A stretch of 64,000 nucleotides of DNA, from NCBI GenBank assembly GCA_001970955.1, contig MPUH01000311.1, positions 1 to 64,000 on the forward strand. Direction: 5' to 3'. The first letter of the stretch is position 1; the number at the start of each line of letters is the position of its first letter. The notes under the pieces are model-generated. The model saw only the letters and a list, made by a program, of their open reading frames with translations, did not search any database and had not been told where the DNA came from. A program made the translations under genes and the position numbers. Source of the DNA: Stentor coeruleus (lineage: Eukaryota; Ciliophora; Heterotrichea; Heterotrichida; Stentoridae). Below are positions 9,069 to 18,894 of this stretch, piece after piece.

Positions 9069-10658
9069 ATGGCAAAAGCTATTTTTTTATCGGTTTCGAC
9101 CTTGGTGCAATACCCTGCTAAGGATAAACGCCAGGAGAGAAAGGAAAAATATGCTGAAGAGCTTTTGAAAGGATTTAAATACGTAGGGAATGGAACGAGT
9201 TTTAGGGAAAATTTTATGAAACAGGCTCAAGAGTTTATTAGTAAAAGCCTTTCAGACCCAGAAATCATAGACATTTCTGGATACAAACTTTATAATGATA
9301 CATGCAAAGTCCTTGAAGATCTCAGAAATAGCGGATACAAAATTTATCTAACTTCTGACACAAGCTTTGAGTTTAGACTACACAAAATTATTAACTCACT
9401 AAATCTTACCTCATATATAGACGGGGTAATATCTTATGAAAAAATCTTAATAAAAAAATCAGAAGCTAATTACTGGGATGCTGTTTTTGAATACCTAAAC
9501 CTAGACCAATCAAGTGAAATAATAATTGTCTCATCTAGAGTAGATAAAGAATTAACAAGTGCTTATCACAAAGGTCTTAACCATATCTGGGTTAATTTAT
9601 CTTTAGAAAACATTGTATAAAATATATAGGAAAATAACAAAAAAGCTATAAAAAGTCTAGGGAAATACCCAAGGACAGTAATGAGTATTTTCTATATCCT
9701 AAATGCTATAGAATACTATGAGCCTAAAGGTATAAATGTTGGATATATAATTCCTACAATTAAAAAAAAGCAGTTATTAGCACATAAATACGCTTTTATG
9801 AGCAACAATAATTTTTGGTACAATAGTTTATATCCATATGCTGATCTTGGATTACAAGGGAATTTCCAAGTTGTCATCAACAAAGCTGTGGACTTACTTT
9901 CAATGCCTGTATTTTATATTTAGGGTGTTGAAAACTCCCAAGCTTTTGAGGACTGCAAAGAATTCTTTAGAAGAAATCCTCAAATCCTCCCTATAGATAC
10001 ATTGGAAAAATGCCAAGATTGGCTGACCAGAGTGCAGTTTTTTGAAGGTCTCCACAAATGTTTGAATATTGTTATTGATGGAATTACTATTAGAACACCT
10101 TGGCAAAAAATATACAAAGCTGGAACTAAAGTTTATATAGAAAATGTTAAGTTTCCAGTTTTGGTCAAAGCGAATACAGCTAGCATAACCCAAATGTCTC
10201 ATATAATGTCATTAGTTTTTAATGATCAAGGTCTTGAAAAAGCTACAAATATTTATTCAGAAGATTTTATTGTACAAGAATTCATTAATCATGATATGAC
10301 AGTTTATAAAATATATGTTATTGGGTCGCATGTATTTTGTGAACCTAGAGGAAGCTGTAGTAATATAGATGGAGGGGCTATGGATTTGATAACTTTTCAT
10401 AGTGCTGAACCTTGGCCTAAAGAATTATTGAGTGGAAATAGAGTTATTAAAGAACTTAATATGCAGGCTATAATGAAAGCGACTGAGTTAATTGAGGAAG
10501 AACTTGGGCTGAATATACTTGGATTTGATGTGCTTGTGCAAAGTGAGACTGGAGACTATGTGATTGTTGATGTTAATGTATTTCCTGGGTTTAAAGAGCA
10601 TAAAGAAATCGGAAGCCACTTAGAAGCTTTAGTTATGAAGAAACTTAATAAAACTTAG
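9069..10658 (+). CDS. HAD-like domain fused to inositol polyphosphate kinase (ITPK), three exons
   Basis: Exons 9069-9614, 9630-9908 and 9924-10658 join through two 15-nt introns to 519 aa. Residues 1-182 look like a HAD fold (motif II LTSDTS, a helix-rich cap, motif IV-like IIIVSS) but the catalytic DxDxT reads LSVST, so this part is probably not a phosphatase. Residues about 200-519 are an ITPK ATP-grasp kinase: INVGYIIPTIKKKQLLA, FPVLVKANTASITQMSHIM, FIVQEFINHDMTVYK, and the metal-binding end LGFDVLVQSETGDYVIVDVN then FPGFKE. ITPKs phosphorylate inositol tris- and tetrakisphosphates. The end is closest to plant ITPK4, which I recall also has a HAD-like N-terminus. The Met at 9681 lacks the A/T-only start context, favouring one fused gene over two. 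Confidence 0.8.
9615..9629 (+). other. 15-nt spliceosomal intron 1 of HAD-ITPK gene
   Basis: GTATAAAATATATAG, phase 0 after codon 182, with A at position 10. Read unspliced it gives an immediate TAA stop; removed, the HAD-like frame continues in frame through 17 codons into the ITPK Met at 9681. Confidence 0.75.
9909..9923 (+). other. 15-nt spliceosomal intron 2 of HAD-ITPK gene
   Basis: GTATTTTATATTTAG, phase 0, with A at position 10. Unspliced it ends the frame at TAG; spliced it joins DLLSMP to GVENSQAF and restores a continuous ITPK domain. Confidence 0.93.
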
Positions 10659-10935
10659 AGACCTTATCTGAGTATATGATAAATAAACATATTATATACT
10701 CAAAAACAATTTCTTTGTATATCAATAGCCTTCATAACCATCTAATCTACATTTACTATCTTTAAATCCTATATAATTTATTTTCTTAAACAAAATCAAA
10801 GCTTTTTAGTAATAAAACCTTACTTAATCCTAGTAATCTTCATACAAATCCTTAAAGCTTACCTAATTTACTCACATCTTCTTACCATACCCTAATAGGC
10901 AATTGTTAAAAAAATTAAATACAATTCAAAAATCG

Positions 10936-13020
10936 ATGGAAGATTCTCTAAAGCAAATTGAAGAATCCATAATAACCTCAAACAAATCAGCAGTCGAGCA
11001 TTTACGCAAAGATAAATTCTACCATGCAATGTTTTTCCTAAACCAAGCTTTGCTAACCTCAAAAAGCCTCCAAGACAGCCAGCTTAAATACAATCTTTTA
11101 GCATTAACATACAACAACCTAGGCTGCTACTTAAAAAAAATCAATAAACCCCTACAAGCATTAGAATATTTCACAAAGTCAAGTGAAATCTCAAAATATA
11201 GCGATTCAAATACAGCAAATCTAACCTGTTCCCATCTCAACATAAGCAAAATCTACTCAGAACAAGGCGACCATGAGAAATCTTTACGCCATGCATTGAA
11301 ATCTTTATTCTTATTGCGTCATAACTTTGCAGCAAAGAAGACTTTAGTTAGTTCTCTCATAGTCGCATATCAAACCGTTGGATTTGAATATAAATTTTTG
11401 AACCAAATTTCTGACTGTATTGACTGCTTTGAAACAGGATTGAATCTTAGTATGAGACATTTGGGTAAAAGTCATGAAATGACTATAGCACTAAAAAATA
11501 ATCTTCTTGATGTGACTGGGACTAGACCACAGAGTAATCAGAGTAAGAAAATAAATCATGTTAGAGGAAGGTCAGCTGGGGTTAATAAAGCGGTTTCTAA
11601 TACTGAAATACCGAAAAGAGAACTTTTGTCAGCTAAAGGGAGGAATAGGGTACAGAAAACGCAGACTAGGCCCTTTGAGATAAAAATGCCCCCGATGGTT
11701 GAAGAGAGAAGGTTTTTGTTTAATGTTGGGCATATAAAAGCGGCAGTTTGCATACAGAAATGGTGGAGACAATTAGTTAGTAGAAGAGGAAAAAGGAAAA
11801 GCTGGGCTGCGGTTAGGATACAAAAGTGGTGGAGAGGAGTTCGAGCTAGGAAATATGCTGAGAAGTTGAGAGTTAGGAATAAAATATGCAAAAGACATAT
11901 TATTAGAAACAGTAAGACAAACTATCAATCTGGAGAAAACTTTGGCTACCCTCTAACAAAAAACTCTATTTACGATAAAGAACGTCGGCTTATAGAAGCA
12001 TCTAAAAAGCCAATGGAAGATATGCAAAAAGATGACCTGAAGTTTTTACAAGCTAAAAAGCCAATAGAAGATATGCAAAAAGATGACCTGAAGATCCTAC
12101 AAGCTAAAAAGCCAGAAAGAGCACTTTCAGCACATGCCTATAACACTAGAAGGCCTACAAATGAAAATACTTTATTTAAACCTATAAACCCGACAACTAA
12201 GCCTTCATATAAACAAGAAAACCCAAAATATGATAATAAAATGCTCATGACAGAAGGAAAACTTTCAAATATAAAAAGCAACCGCAATCAAAACTACAGA
12301 CCCACAACAGATACTAACTCAAGATCTAGAATCAGATCAGAAAGCGCTAAAAGAACTAGGAATATGCAAGTTTACAAAGAAAATCAAAACAAAGCTTCAG
12401 CAAAAAACATATTTGAACAGCTTCCAAAAACTTCAGAAACAAGGGGAAACCGTAGAAAAAATTCATATAAAAAACCTTTAGTATATGAAATTATTGAGGC
12501 ATCAAGAAAAAAAGGACAGGAAAATTTAGAGAAAAATAACTCTATTAGAGAAAAAAGCCCTGTTAGAAATATGGGATATGCTAAAACTAAAGAAAATGAT
12601 AAAAGTGGCCGAACATATATTATAAGTTCATTAGAAAGCAATAAAATCATAGAATATAGTCCTTATTCTAGTATTATTACGTCTAGCTCAGGAAAGAAAC
12701 CAGCAGCTGGAGCACTTAAACCGAAATACTCACAATATTTAAATGATAACAAGGCTCAGAATATAAAAAATCAGCCCAGTGTTAATAAAAAAAACTATTT
12801 GGAAGAAAGAAAAGCTGATATTACTCATCAAATATTATCTTTAACTAAAGTTCAAAGCTTTATGAGAATGGTTGGGCCAAGGCTAAGATTTATTAAGATG
12901 AAAAAAGCTAGTGTTTGTATACAGAGGGTATATAGAGGGCATTTAGTCAGAAAACTGTTTCAGTCAATAAGAAATGCTGTTGTGTTTATACAGTTAATGT
13001 ATAGAAAATATAAAACTTAA
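10936..13020 (+). CDS. TPR and IQ-motif protein, probably calmodulin-binding
   Basis: 694 aa from the first ATG at 10936; the open frame runs further upstream but contains no earlier ATG there. Residues about 20-195 form TPR-like helical repeats (YNNLGCYLKKINKPLQALEY; NISKIYSEQGDHEKSLRHAL). IQ motifs follow: VCIQKWWRQLVSRRGKRK and VRIQKWWRGVRARKY near residues 275-315, and VCIQRVYRGHLVRKLF plus VFIQLMYRKYK at the C-terminus, which should bind calmodulin or centrin-like light chains. The middle (about 330-620) is basic, Ser/Asn-rich and probably disordered, and contains a 17-residue tandem duplication (12004-12105). The layout suits a cytoskeletal or ciliary scaffold; no named orthologue is claimed. 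Confidence 0.82.
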   Translation: MEDSLKQIEESIITSNKSAVEHLRKDKFYHAMFFLNQALLTSKSLQDSQLKYNLLALTYNNLGCYLKKINKPLQALEYFTKSSEISKYSDSNTANLTCSHLNISKIYSEQGDHEKSLRHALKSLFLLRHNFAAKKTLVSSLIVAYQTVGFEYKFLNQISDCIDCFETGLNLSMRHLGKSHEMTIALKNNLLDVTGTRPQSNQSKKINHVRGRSAGVNKAVSNTEIPKRELLSAKGRNRVQKTQTRPFEIKMPPMVEERRFLFNVGHIKAAVCIQKWWRQLVSRRGKRKSWAAVRIQKWWRGVRARKYAEKLRVRNKICKRHIIRNSKTNYQSGENFGYPLTKNSIYDKERRLIEASKKPMEDMQKDDLKFLQAKKPIEDMQKDDLKILQAKKPERALSAHAYNTRRPTNENTLFKPINPTTKPSYKQENPKYDNKMLMTEGKLSNIKSNRNQNYRPTTDTNSRSRIRSESAKRTRNMQVYKENQNKASAKNIFEQLPKTSETRGNRRKNSYKKPLVYEIIEASRKKGQENLEKNNSIREKSPVRNMGYAKTKENDKSGRTYIISSLESNKIIEYSPYSSIITSSSGKKPAAGALKPKYSQYLNDNKAQNIKNQPSVNKKNYLEERKADITHQILSLTKVQSFMRMVGPRLRFIKMKKASVCIQRVYRGHLVRKLFQSIRNAVVFIQLMYRKYKT
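12004..12105 (+). repeat. Two 51-bp tandem repeats inside the TPR-IQ gene
   Basis: Two nearly identical 51-bp units encode KKPMEDMQKDDLKFLQA and KKPIEDMQKDDLKILQA, followed by the start of a third (KKPE). The few differences suggest a recent in-frame duplication. Confidence 0.9.
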
Positions 13021-13548
13021 TATTATATGTGAGTTTGTATGCAGTTTTGGTATAAAATTAATAATTTGCTTAATAAATTTGTGACATTTAAATATTATTA
13101 TGATTTTTATTGGAAATAATGTAAATATAGTATGTTTTTGCTATAAAAAATTAAGAGCACACAATTTTCTTTAATTTTAAATGATACAAATTGATATTTA
13201 TATGTATTCTTAAATATTCGAACTTTTATTTATAAGTTTTACCACATTTGTTTAATGATCCACTAATAAATTTAACACTAAATTAAAAATATCAATAGTA
13301 AATTATTTTTATCTAACTAAATACACTTAGAATTATGCAATTAAACCACATTAACTATATATATTTCTACTATCATAAATATTTCACACACAACTCCATA
13401 ACAAAATACCACAAAAAAATCTAATCAACCACTAACCAAAAAAAACTCTAAAATTTTATAGTTTCTAATCAAACCTTATATAAAATCCTTCTATTATCTC
13501 CAGCAATCCAACAATTTTTCTTGCTTTCACCACCACCTATGTTTATAA
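13021..13548. other. Intergenic region
   Basis: No gene seen. G/T-rich at first, then from about 13330 strongly C- and A-rich with almost no G, which is the 5' flank of the RPS10 gene. Confidence 0.45.
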
Positions 13549-13914
13549 ATGGTGCTGATCTCAAAAGACGAAAGACAAAAGATTTACAGCTACTTATTGA
13601 AAGAAGGCACCCTGGTGGTCAAAAAGGACGTCGGACTTGAAAAGCACCAAGACATTCCAGTACAAAACTTGAAAGTCATGATGGTTTGCAAAAGCCTAAA
13701 GTCCAAAGGTCATCTAGTGGAAAAGTTCAATTGGCAATGGTATTATTTCCATTTAAGTGAAGAAGGCATTCGTGCTATGTGTGAATACTTAGGCTTACCA
13801 ACAAACATTCGTCCTGATTACTATAAAGCCCCAGCAGTCAAAAGACAGGTTGTCGATGAAGATCGTCCAAGAAGGGGCTTTGGTAGAGGAAGAGGTAGAG
13901 CGAAGGAAGAATAA
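13549..13914 (+). CDS. RPS10: 40S ribosomal protein S10 (eS10)
   Basis: 121 aa. A small-subunit protein at the beak and mRNA entry region. The winged-helix S10/plectin-type domain fills residues 1-100: IYSYLLKEGTLVVKKD, then VMMVCKSLKSKGHLVEKF, NWQWYYFHLSEEGI and LGLPTNIRPDYYK, each a clear match to eS10. It ends in the family's short Gly/Arg tail GFGRGRGRAKEE. Animals have about 165 aa, so the linker before the tail is shorter here. The ATG at 13549 directly follows GTTTATAA. Codon use is more C-rich than in neighbours (many AAG and GTC), as expected for a highly expressed gene. Confidence 0.95.
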   Translation: MVLISKDERQKIYSYLLKEGTLVVKKDVGLEKHQDIPVQNLKVMMVCKSLKSKGHLVEKFNWQWYYFHLSEEGIRAMCEYLGLPTNIRPDYYKAPAVKRQVVDEDRPRRGFGRGRGRAKEE

Positions 13915-14614
13915 AGTAGTTAAATTTAAACTGCTTATTAGAAATTTTATATGGTTATACTATGTATATTTGATTTGGGTGTAAAGATTTTGATGATTAA
14001 TAAAGTCTTGGATTTTGCTAAGATGGATGTGGATAATAGAGAAGAATGTAGTTGAGGATTGATGATAGGGTTTTTGATTTTATTATATTGGATTGATATG
14101 AAGATAAGAGTTTGTAATAACGAAAAAACTTTTATGCTTAGATATATGATGATTATATGGGTGTTGGGTTTAAAGTTGCTATTAGTGATTTGAAGATAAT
14201 TGAATAGAGTTAGGTAAAAGATAAACTAAATTATAAGTATTTAAACAACTAATTAGAATCTTTGATATTGATAAATCGTATGTGTATATATAAAGTTGTC
14301 TAATTAACTTTATAATATATAAATTATCATTACCACTAAAACCACACAAATATTAATTATTCATACACATCTAAGTAAGTTTTCTTCAATAACAAAATTA
14401 AAGTATCTCACATAAATTCTTAATCTTAAACTAATTATCCTATTTTCATCAAACTCATTATTCTTATCTTCACAAATTTTCAATTCCAAAGCTCTTAGCC
14501 CTTAAATTTAAATTTCTCCTATACTCACTCCACAATAAATATTCACACTTTTAAACCTCCTTTTTCTAAATAAAATTTACTCTATTTGTTTCTTATAATT
14601 ACAAATAAAAATTA
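13915..14614. other. Intergenic region with sharp strand-composition switch
   Basis: No gene seen. About 13930-14230 is G- and T-rich with little C; about 14300-14614 is C- and A-rich with little G. This is one of the clearest examples of the G-to-C switch between genes in the window. Confidence 0.5.
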
Positions 14615-15430
14615 ATGAACCGGTCCATCCCATTCGCAAACAAATATCTAGCAAAAAAGTGGGAAGAAGAAAATCTCAAATCTTATACTAAGCGTATAGA
14701 CTCCGTAAAGCCAACAATAAAATCTGACCATCCAGCTTCTTACGCCCACCTTCAATTTAAATTGAAAAAACAGCAGCTTTTAACAGATCGTATAGCCGAA
14801 ATCAATCGAGAAAACCAATGTTTACTAGTCAAAATGAATTATATCGAAGTAAGAAAGCCTGACAAGTTCACTTCAGTAAAAAAACCATCATTAAATCTCA
14901 ATAAAAATCAGCCCAGCATAGACCAAATAAACGAAATCCTCAAAAAAAAAATCTCAAATGCAACCACAGTTTATCCATTAGAAAAATTCAACAAAGATCA
15001 AAAAGCTCATGAAAAAAGGGTAAAAATTCATTGTTCTTTTCCATACACCCTATCTTCAAAGGACCTACCCAAAGTTAAAACAGTTTTAAATAAAAAAAAA
15101 GTCGTTTTTAACCAAATCACCATGATTCAAGGGAAAATGTTCAAAGTCAAACTTGTCAAGACCACGAAGTTTTTGATAGTAAAAGTCTTTGACGATAAGA
15201 AAAAGCTCAAGTACAGCATGGAAATCTCGATGAAACTTGTGAAGAAAATTATTGGAAAAAGCAAGTATTATGAGTATTTAATAAAGCTTTTGAGTTTTGA
15301 AGGGGAAGACTTATGCTTTAGTTACCCATCTGACAAGAAAACCCCAGAAGTTAAAGAACACCCTAGGAATAAGGTTGTCAGAAGGTTTTCAGCTTTAGAT
15401 CCTATTAATCCTCCACTTATTAATCCATAA
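14615..15430 (+). CDS. CFAP97-domain (Hemingway) ciliary protein
   Basis: 271 aa. Residues about 10-85 match the CFAP97/Hemingway domain as found in CFAP97D1 and D2: KKWEEENLKSYTKRIDSVKP, SYAHLQFKLKKQQLLTDR, then INRENQCLLVKMNYI, mirroring the animal pattern of a Y-x-HL helix followed by I-x-R-x-N-x-x-LL-x-KM. Proteins with this domain are needed for sperm and other motile axonemes. The rest (about 100-271) is lysine-rich with predicted strands (FKVKLVKTTKFLIVKVFDD) and is not recognised. The next gene begins 75 bases downstream in the same direction, and both neighbours to the right may also be cytoskeletal. Confidence 0.8.
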   Translation: MNRSIPFANKYLAKKWEEENLKSYTKRIDSVKPTIKSDHPASYAHLQFKLKKQQLLTDRIAEINRENQCLLVKMNYIEVRKPDKFTSVKKPSLNLNKNQPSIDQINEILKKKISNATTVYPLEKFNKDQKAHEKRVKIHCSFPYTLSSKDLPKVKTVLNKKKVVFNQITMIQGKMFKVKLVKTTKFLIVKVFDDKKKLKYSMEISMKLVKKIIGKSKYYEYLIKLLSFEGEDLCFSYPSDKKTPEVKEHPRNKVVRRFSALDPINPPLINP

Positions 15431-15505
15431 AATGGTACTTAGGTCTTGTAGGTTTCATAATGAAAAACACATATGAAAGCATATTTAAATTCAGTTATAA
15501 TTTAA

Positions 15506-16318
15506 ATGGGAAAAAGAGGCTCAAGAAACAGAAACACGAATCTTAAAAAGAAACCTATCGTCAACCCTGAAAACAATAAACTTAGCAACAGTATTTTACA
15601 AGCAAAACCTACCAAATCAGATTCAAAATCTTCAGATACTAATGAGTTTGAAATGTCCATTAGAAAGATCCTTAAGAGTCTAATGAGCACTTTCCGATCA
15701 CGCTTAATATCTTCTAATGAACCCTACGCTATTGATATTTCTGTTCTTTCAGAAACAAAATGTTTGAATCTTGACCTTGTATTATCGCGGCTTGCTAATG
15801 AATTGACTGAAGACATTTTATCACAAGTGCAAAACTATTTGGGTAAGCTTAGTGTGTTCCTTCTGGAATCTTATGCATGCTTTGAATCAGTCTGCACGTT
15901 ATTTGAAAAAATTTCAGAGTCGAAATCTAGTGCGGATATTTCAAAATTGATTTTCTATTGCAAAGTCCTTAAACCTGCTTGGGAAGTTGATAAAAGTTTG
16001 TCTAAAACCTTTGAATTAAAAAATATTTATTGTGAGTTGCAGGAGCTATTAAGCAACTGCAAAGACTTTAGTTTGTTGCCGCTTAATCATGCGATACATT
16101 TTCTTCAAGGGAAAAAATCTAACAAAATCTTCAAAAGGCTTTTCTCAGACTCAAGCACTGACGAATCAAGTTCTCCAAACCGAAGCGTGGATTGCGAAGT
16201 TGAAGAATTCCAAATCAGGCTTGAGTCCTGTGAGAAGCCAGCCACAAGACGTAAGCCGCAGGTATCCGAAGAATGGTTGAATACCCTAAAGCGTCAGCTT
16301 AATAAGATTAGATTCTAA
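15506..16318 (+). CDS. Protein of unknown function, helical
   Basis: 270 aa. The first 50 residues are basic and low in hydrophobics (MGKRGSRNRNTNLKKK). Residues about 50-205 are leucine-rich and helical (MSIRKILKSLMSTFRSRL, VLSRLANELTEDILSQVQNYL), which resembles an all-alpha histone-fold-like or helical-bundle protein, though no family is recognised. A Ser-rich acidic linker (FSDSSTDESSSPNRSVD) precedes a basic end. It sits 75 bases after the CFAP97 gene and only 27 bases before the SHIPPO-repeat gene, all on the same strand; no 15-nt intron fits the gap, so these appear to be separate genes. Confidence 0.65.
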   Translation: MGKRGSRNRNTNLKKKPIVNPENNKLSNSILQAKPTKSDSKSSDTNEFEMSIRKILKSLMSTFRSRLISSNEPYAIDISVLSETKCLNLDLVLSRLANELTEDILSQVQNYLGKLSVFLLESYACFESVCTLFEKISESKSSADISKLIFYCKVLKPAWEVDKSLSKTFELKNIYCELQELLSNCKDFSLLPLNHAIHFLQGKKSNKIFKRLFSDSSTDESSSPNRSVDCEVEEFQIRLESCEKPATRRKPQVSEEWLNTLKRQLNKIRF

Positions 16319-16345
16319 CATAATAAACCTAACCTTATAATAGAA

Positions 16346-17170
16346 ATGCTGGCTTCAAACCATACGCAAATAGCAAACGCCCCGACAAACAATTCGACAG
16401 CTAAAAGCCAATTTTCCTTTCCGAGAGCAAAGAGATTCCCAGAGCAATCTTCAGGAACAGGGAAATTCTACGACATTCCTCCTGCACTAAACAAAAGAAG
16501 TGCAAGTTTCGGGTATGGAAAAAAATACGACTTCACAACAGAAAAGGAAAAAACCCCAGACCCAGGCGCATATCAAGCTCCTCTTAAAATCTTACCTGGT
16601 GGGGGTTTTTCCTTTGGCCTCTCTCGTGAGAACTGTAAGACTATATTCCAAGGGCACTTTGTGGCTGATCCTAAGGTCCCAGGTCCAGGAACATATAGTA
16701 TAACTCCAAAGTTTTCTAATGAAGGGAGGAAAATTACCTTGGCTGGTAAAAGGCATCTAGCCAAAGCTAGAGATCCAGTACCAGGACCAGGTGCTTATGA
16801 TCAGGTTTTATCTACAGCTCCAGGGAAATTTGTATTATCTACAGTGAGAAACCTTGAAGTTCACACTTTTAGCCCAAGGTCCTCGCCTAGATTTCAAGAA
16901 ATTGATAAAAAACAAATCCCTGCCCCTGGGAGTTATAATGTTGATAAAGGGTTTATGAACTATTCTAAGTACCTATCTACATCTAAAAGCTCAGGAAATG
17001 TTGCTTTTGGACTTACTAGTAGGGACTTTAATTATGGTATTGTCAATACTCCTGGACCAGGTAGCTATAGGATGCCTAGTGAATTTGGTTATTATGAAGT
17101 ACCTCATAGCAGATCACAAGCAGTGAGTATTAGAAGTATACACTCGAAAAAAACCAGCTCTAATAGTTAA
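16346..17170 (+). CDS. SHIPPO/STPG-repeat protein (ODF3/CIMAP-like)
   Basis: 274 aa, about the size of animal ODF3/CIMAP proteins. It has at least five Pro-Gly-Pro repeats spaced 30-45 residues: PDPGAYQAP, VPGPGTYSI, VPGPGAYDQV, IPAPGSYNV and TPGPGSYRM, each preceded by a Phe/Gly-rich strand (FSFGLSREN, VAFGLTSRD). Proteins of this family decorate microtubules in sperm tails and cilia, some inside the doublet lumen. No membrane or catalytic motif. The tail after residue 250 is Ser/Arg-rich. A 15-base word at 16746-16760 matches the intron pattern but reads as an ordinary part of a repeat, so it was kept as coding. Confidence 0.88.
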   Translation: MLASNHTQIANAPTNNSTAKSQFSFPRAKRFPEQSSGTGKFYDIPPALNKRSASFGYGKKYDFTTEKEKTPDPGAYQAPLKILPGGGFSFGLSRENCKTIFQGHFVADPKVPGPGTYSITPKFSNEGRKITLAGKRHLAKARDPVPGPGAYDQVLSTAPGKFVLSTVRNLEVHTFSPRSSPRFQEIDKKQIPAPGSYNVDKGFMNYSKYLSTSKSSGNVAFGLTSRDFNYGIVNTPGPGSYRMPSEFGYYEVPHSRSQAVSIRSIHSKKTSSNS

Positions 17171-17866
17171 TGCAAAAAAATAGTTTAGAAATTGGCCTTT
17201 GATTGAATTCATATGATTAGTGGCTGTGAGAATGATTTTAAAATTTTTTTGGAGATTTGGAATTGAGTAAGAAATACTGTTTATATTAAGGTTAGTGAAT
17301 AAGATAATAGTTTTTTGTAATTATGTCATAAGAGATAGTTGTATAGATTATTATTATTTTAATACCAGCTATGCATTGAATAATTGTATTTGCTTTGATT
17401 TTTATTGATTTGTGGATTTTCATTAGAATTATGATTTTTTCTACTGTGAAACTTGAATTTTCTCGCATCCTATGAGGTCCTAGATTTATTTGGTCTAGCA
17501 CTAATCAATATATTTGTCTTCGTTATAGCTTTTCTATAATTTAACTGGAATTCTTTTCACGCTAAAAATTATATTTATTATAGATTATAGTGCATATTAT
17601 ATAATTTTTTATAGGTCTGCTTAACCCAGTATATAAAAATTAACTTAATACTTAGTACTTAATATGCTTGTTTTAATCTTCTTTTAATTTATCTCATAAG
17701 TCATGAAGAATATAATAAGACTATCAAAAATTAAATAATAAATTCTAAAATACATCAAGCATCTTATGATGAATTTCTAAAAATCTAAGCTTAAAAGGAT
17801 AACCCTTTAAGTATAATGATAAATAATATGCTTATATAGCATAAGTATGCTTCAATATCCATAGTT
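17171..17866. other. Intergenic region
   Basis: No convincing gene. The first 300 bases are G-rich on +, the 3' flank of the SHIPPO gene; the rest is mostly A/T. An open frame on the - strand (17292-17501) lacks any coding feature and was rejected. Confidence 0.45.
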
Positions 17867-17874
17867 AAAAAAAA
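17867..17874 (-). terminator. RNA polymerase III terminator of tRNA-Tyr
   Basis: Eight consecutive T residues on the - strand start directly after the discriminator base of the tRNA, a standard pol III stop. Confidence 0.85.
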
Positions 17875-17957
17875 TCCGACCAACCGGATTTGAACCGGTG
17901 ACCCTGGGATTACTACATTTCTACAGTCCCATGCTCTACCAACTGAGCTATGGTCGG
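17875..17957 (-). tRNA. tRNA-Tyr (GTA anticodon) with a 10-nt intron
   Basis: 83 nt. The acceptor stem CCGACCA pairs with TGGTCGG and the discriminator is A. D arm GCTCAGTTGGTAGAGC holds the A box. Anticodon stem TGGGA pairs with TCCCA. Between them lie 17 nt, ten more than a 7-nt loop; the loop begins CTGTAG, giving anticodon GTA. The extra 10 nt (AAATGTAGTA or a shifted equivalent) are best placed after position 37, the canonical site of tRNA introns and one where eukaryotic tRNA-Tyr commonly has one. T arm ACCGG-TTCAAAT-CCGGT holds the B box. Without the intron the tRNA is a normal 73 nt. CCA is not encoded. Confidence 0.93.
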
Positions 17958-18894
17958 TACAAACATACAGTCAAGTTTTAGCTTAAATAATATTCTGAGA
18001 TTATAAATAAAATACACTTTTAATTGTGTTTATATAATTATTAGAAATACTTATATGAATATTTAATTCTATTATCAGTGTTGAGCTTTTAGTCATCCTG
18101 ACTTTTATAATATTGTGAGAATTAGGGTTTAAATTTATTCTGATTAGCTTTGAAAAATAAGATTTAAGAATTTTTTAGGTGTTTTGAATGAAATAATAAT
18201 TTCGGATACTATTTTAAATCATTTTATATGAAGTAATATTATAAACTCAATTGCTTTAATACAATCTGAATATATTTTTTTTAATTTCATTATCAGAACA
18301 TGTAATGACTCTTAAAATTATCAAAATTGCTTAAGTTCTTTCTGATGCTTGAAGTTCATCAACATATTAGCTTATTTTCCAAAAAACAATTTGATTTTAT
18401 TATAAATATTCAATTAAAAATGGATTTTTGATTCTGAACTATTGCAAACTCAATGTTTTGACTTATTTTCTTGAGCATTATCTATTATATATCTAATTAC
18501 ACAATAAAAATCATAATATCAAATATTTTGGGTCTTTTTCATCTCTTCTTAAATATGGAAATGCATTTACTATATAAGACTCCTCTTTCATAATCTAAAG
18601 TTTTATCAAATCACATATATTCTAAAGCTTTTCTCTCTAAATCTATCATACTTATCCTCTTCATAATTCATTCAGTAAAGAATTTCCATGAATTTCCATG
18701 AATTTCCTTAAACCCCAAATCACATTCAAAATGCAACTTCTAATCATTAAGTATTATATAAAACTCAACTTCAATCATAAAAATCACATAATGATTCCTT
18801 ACATGCGGCTTATATACATTATTACATGTTCATTTACACAATTATATAGCCGTTGCAATTTTGTCTTAAATGATTGATTAAGATTTAACATATA
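17958..18894. other. Intergenic region
   Basis: No gene seen. A short direct repeat AATTTCCATG occurs two and a half times at 18681-18707. From about 18540 the + strand is C-rich and G-poor, the 5' flank of the C2H2 gene. Confidence 0.45.

Noticed and set aside
10002-10658. Separate 218-aa protein starting at 10002
   Set aside because: It is the C-terminal part of the spliced HAD-ITPK gene; the frame continues upstream through the 15-nt intron at 9909-9923.
10903-10935. Upstream TTG start for the TPR-IQ gene (and likewise at 42350 for the PX gene)
   Set aside because: Non-ATG starts are not expected for nuclear genes; the first ATGs at 10936 and 42443 fit the proteins.
11650-11664. GTACAGAAAACGCAG matches the 15-nt intron pattern inside the TPR-IQ gene
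   Set aside because: No stop is created and it is richer in G and C than the established introns; cannot be decided without RNA, left as coding.
16746-16760. GTAAAAGGCATCTAG matches the 15-nt intron pattern inside the SHIPPO-repeat gene
   Set aside because: Reads as a normal G-K-R part of a repeat strand; left as coding.
17292-17501. 69-aa - strand frame near the tRNA
   Set aside because: Ile-rich reading of A/T DNA, no typical flanks or motif.
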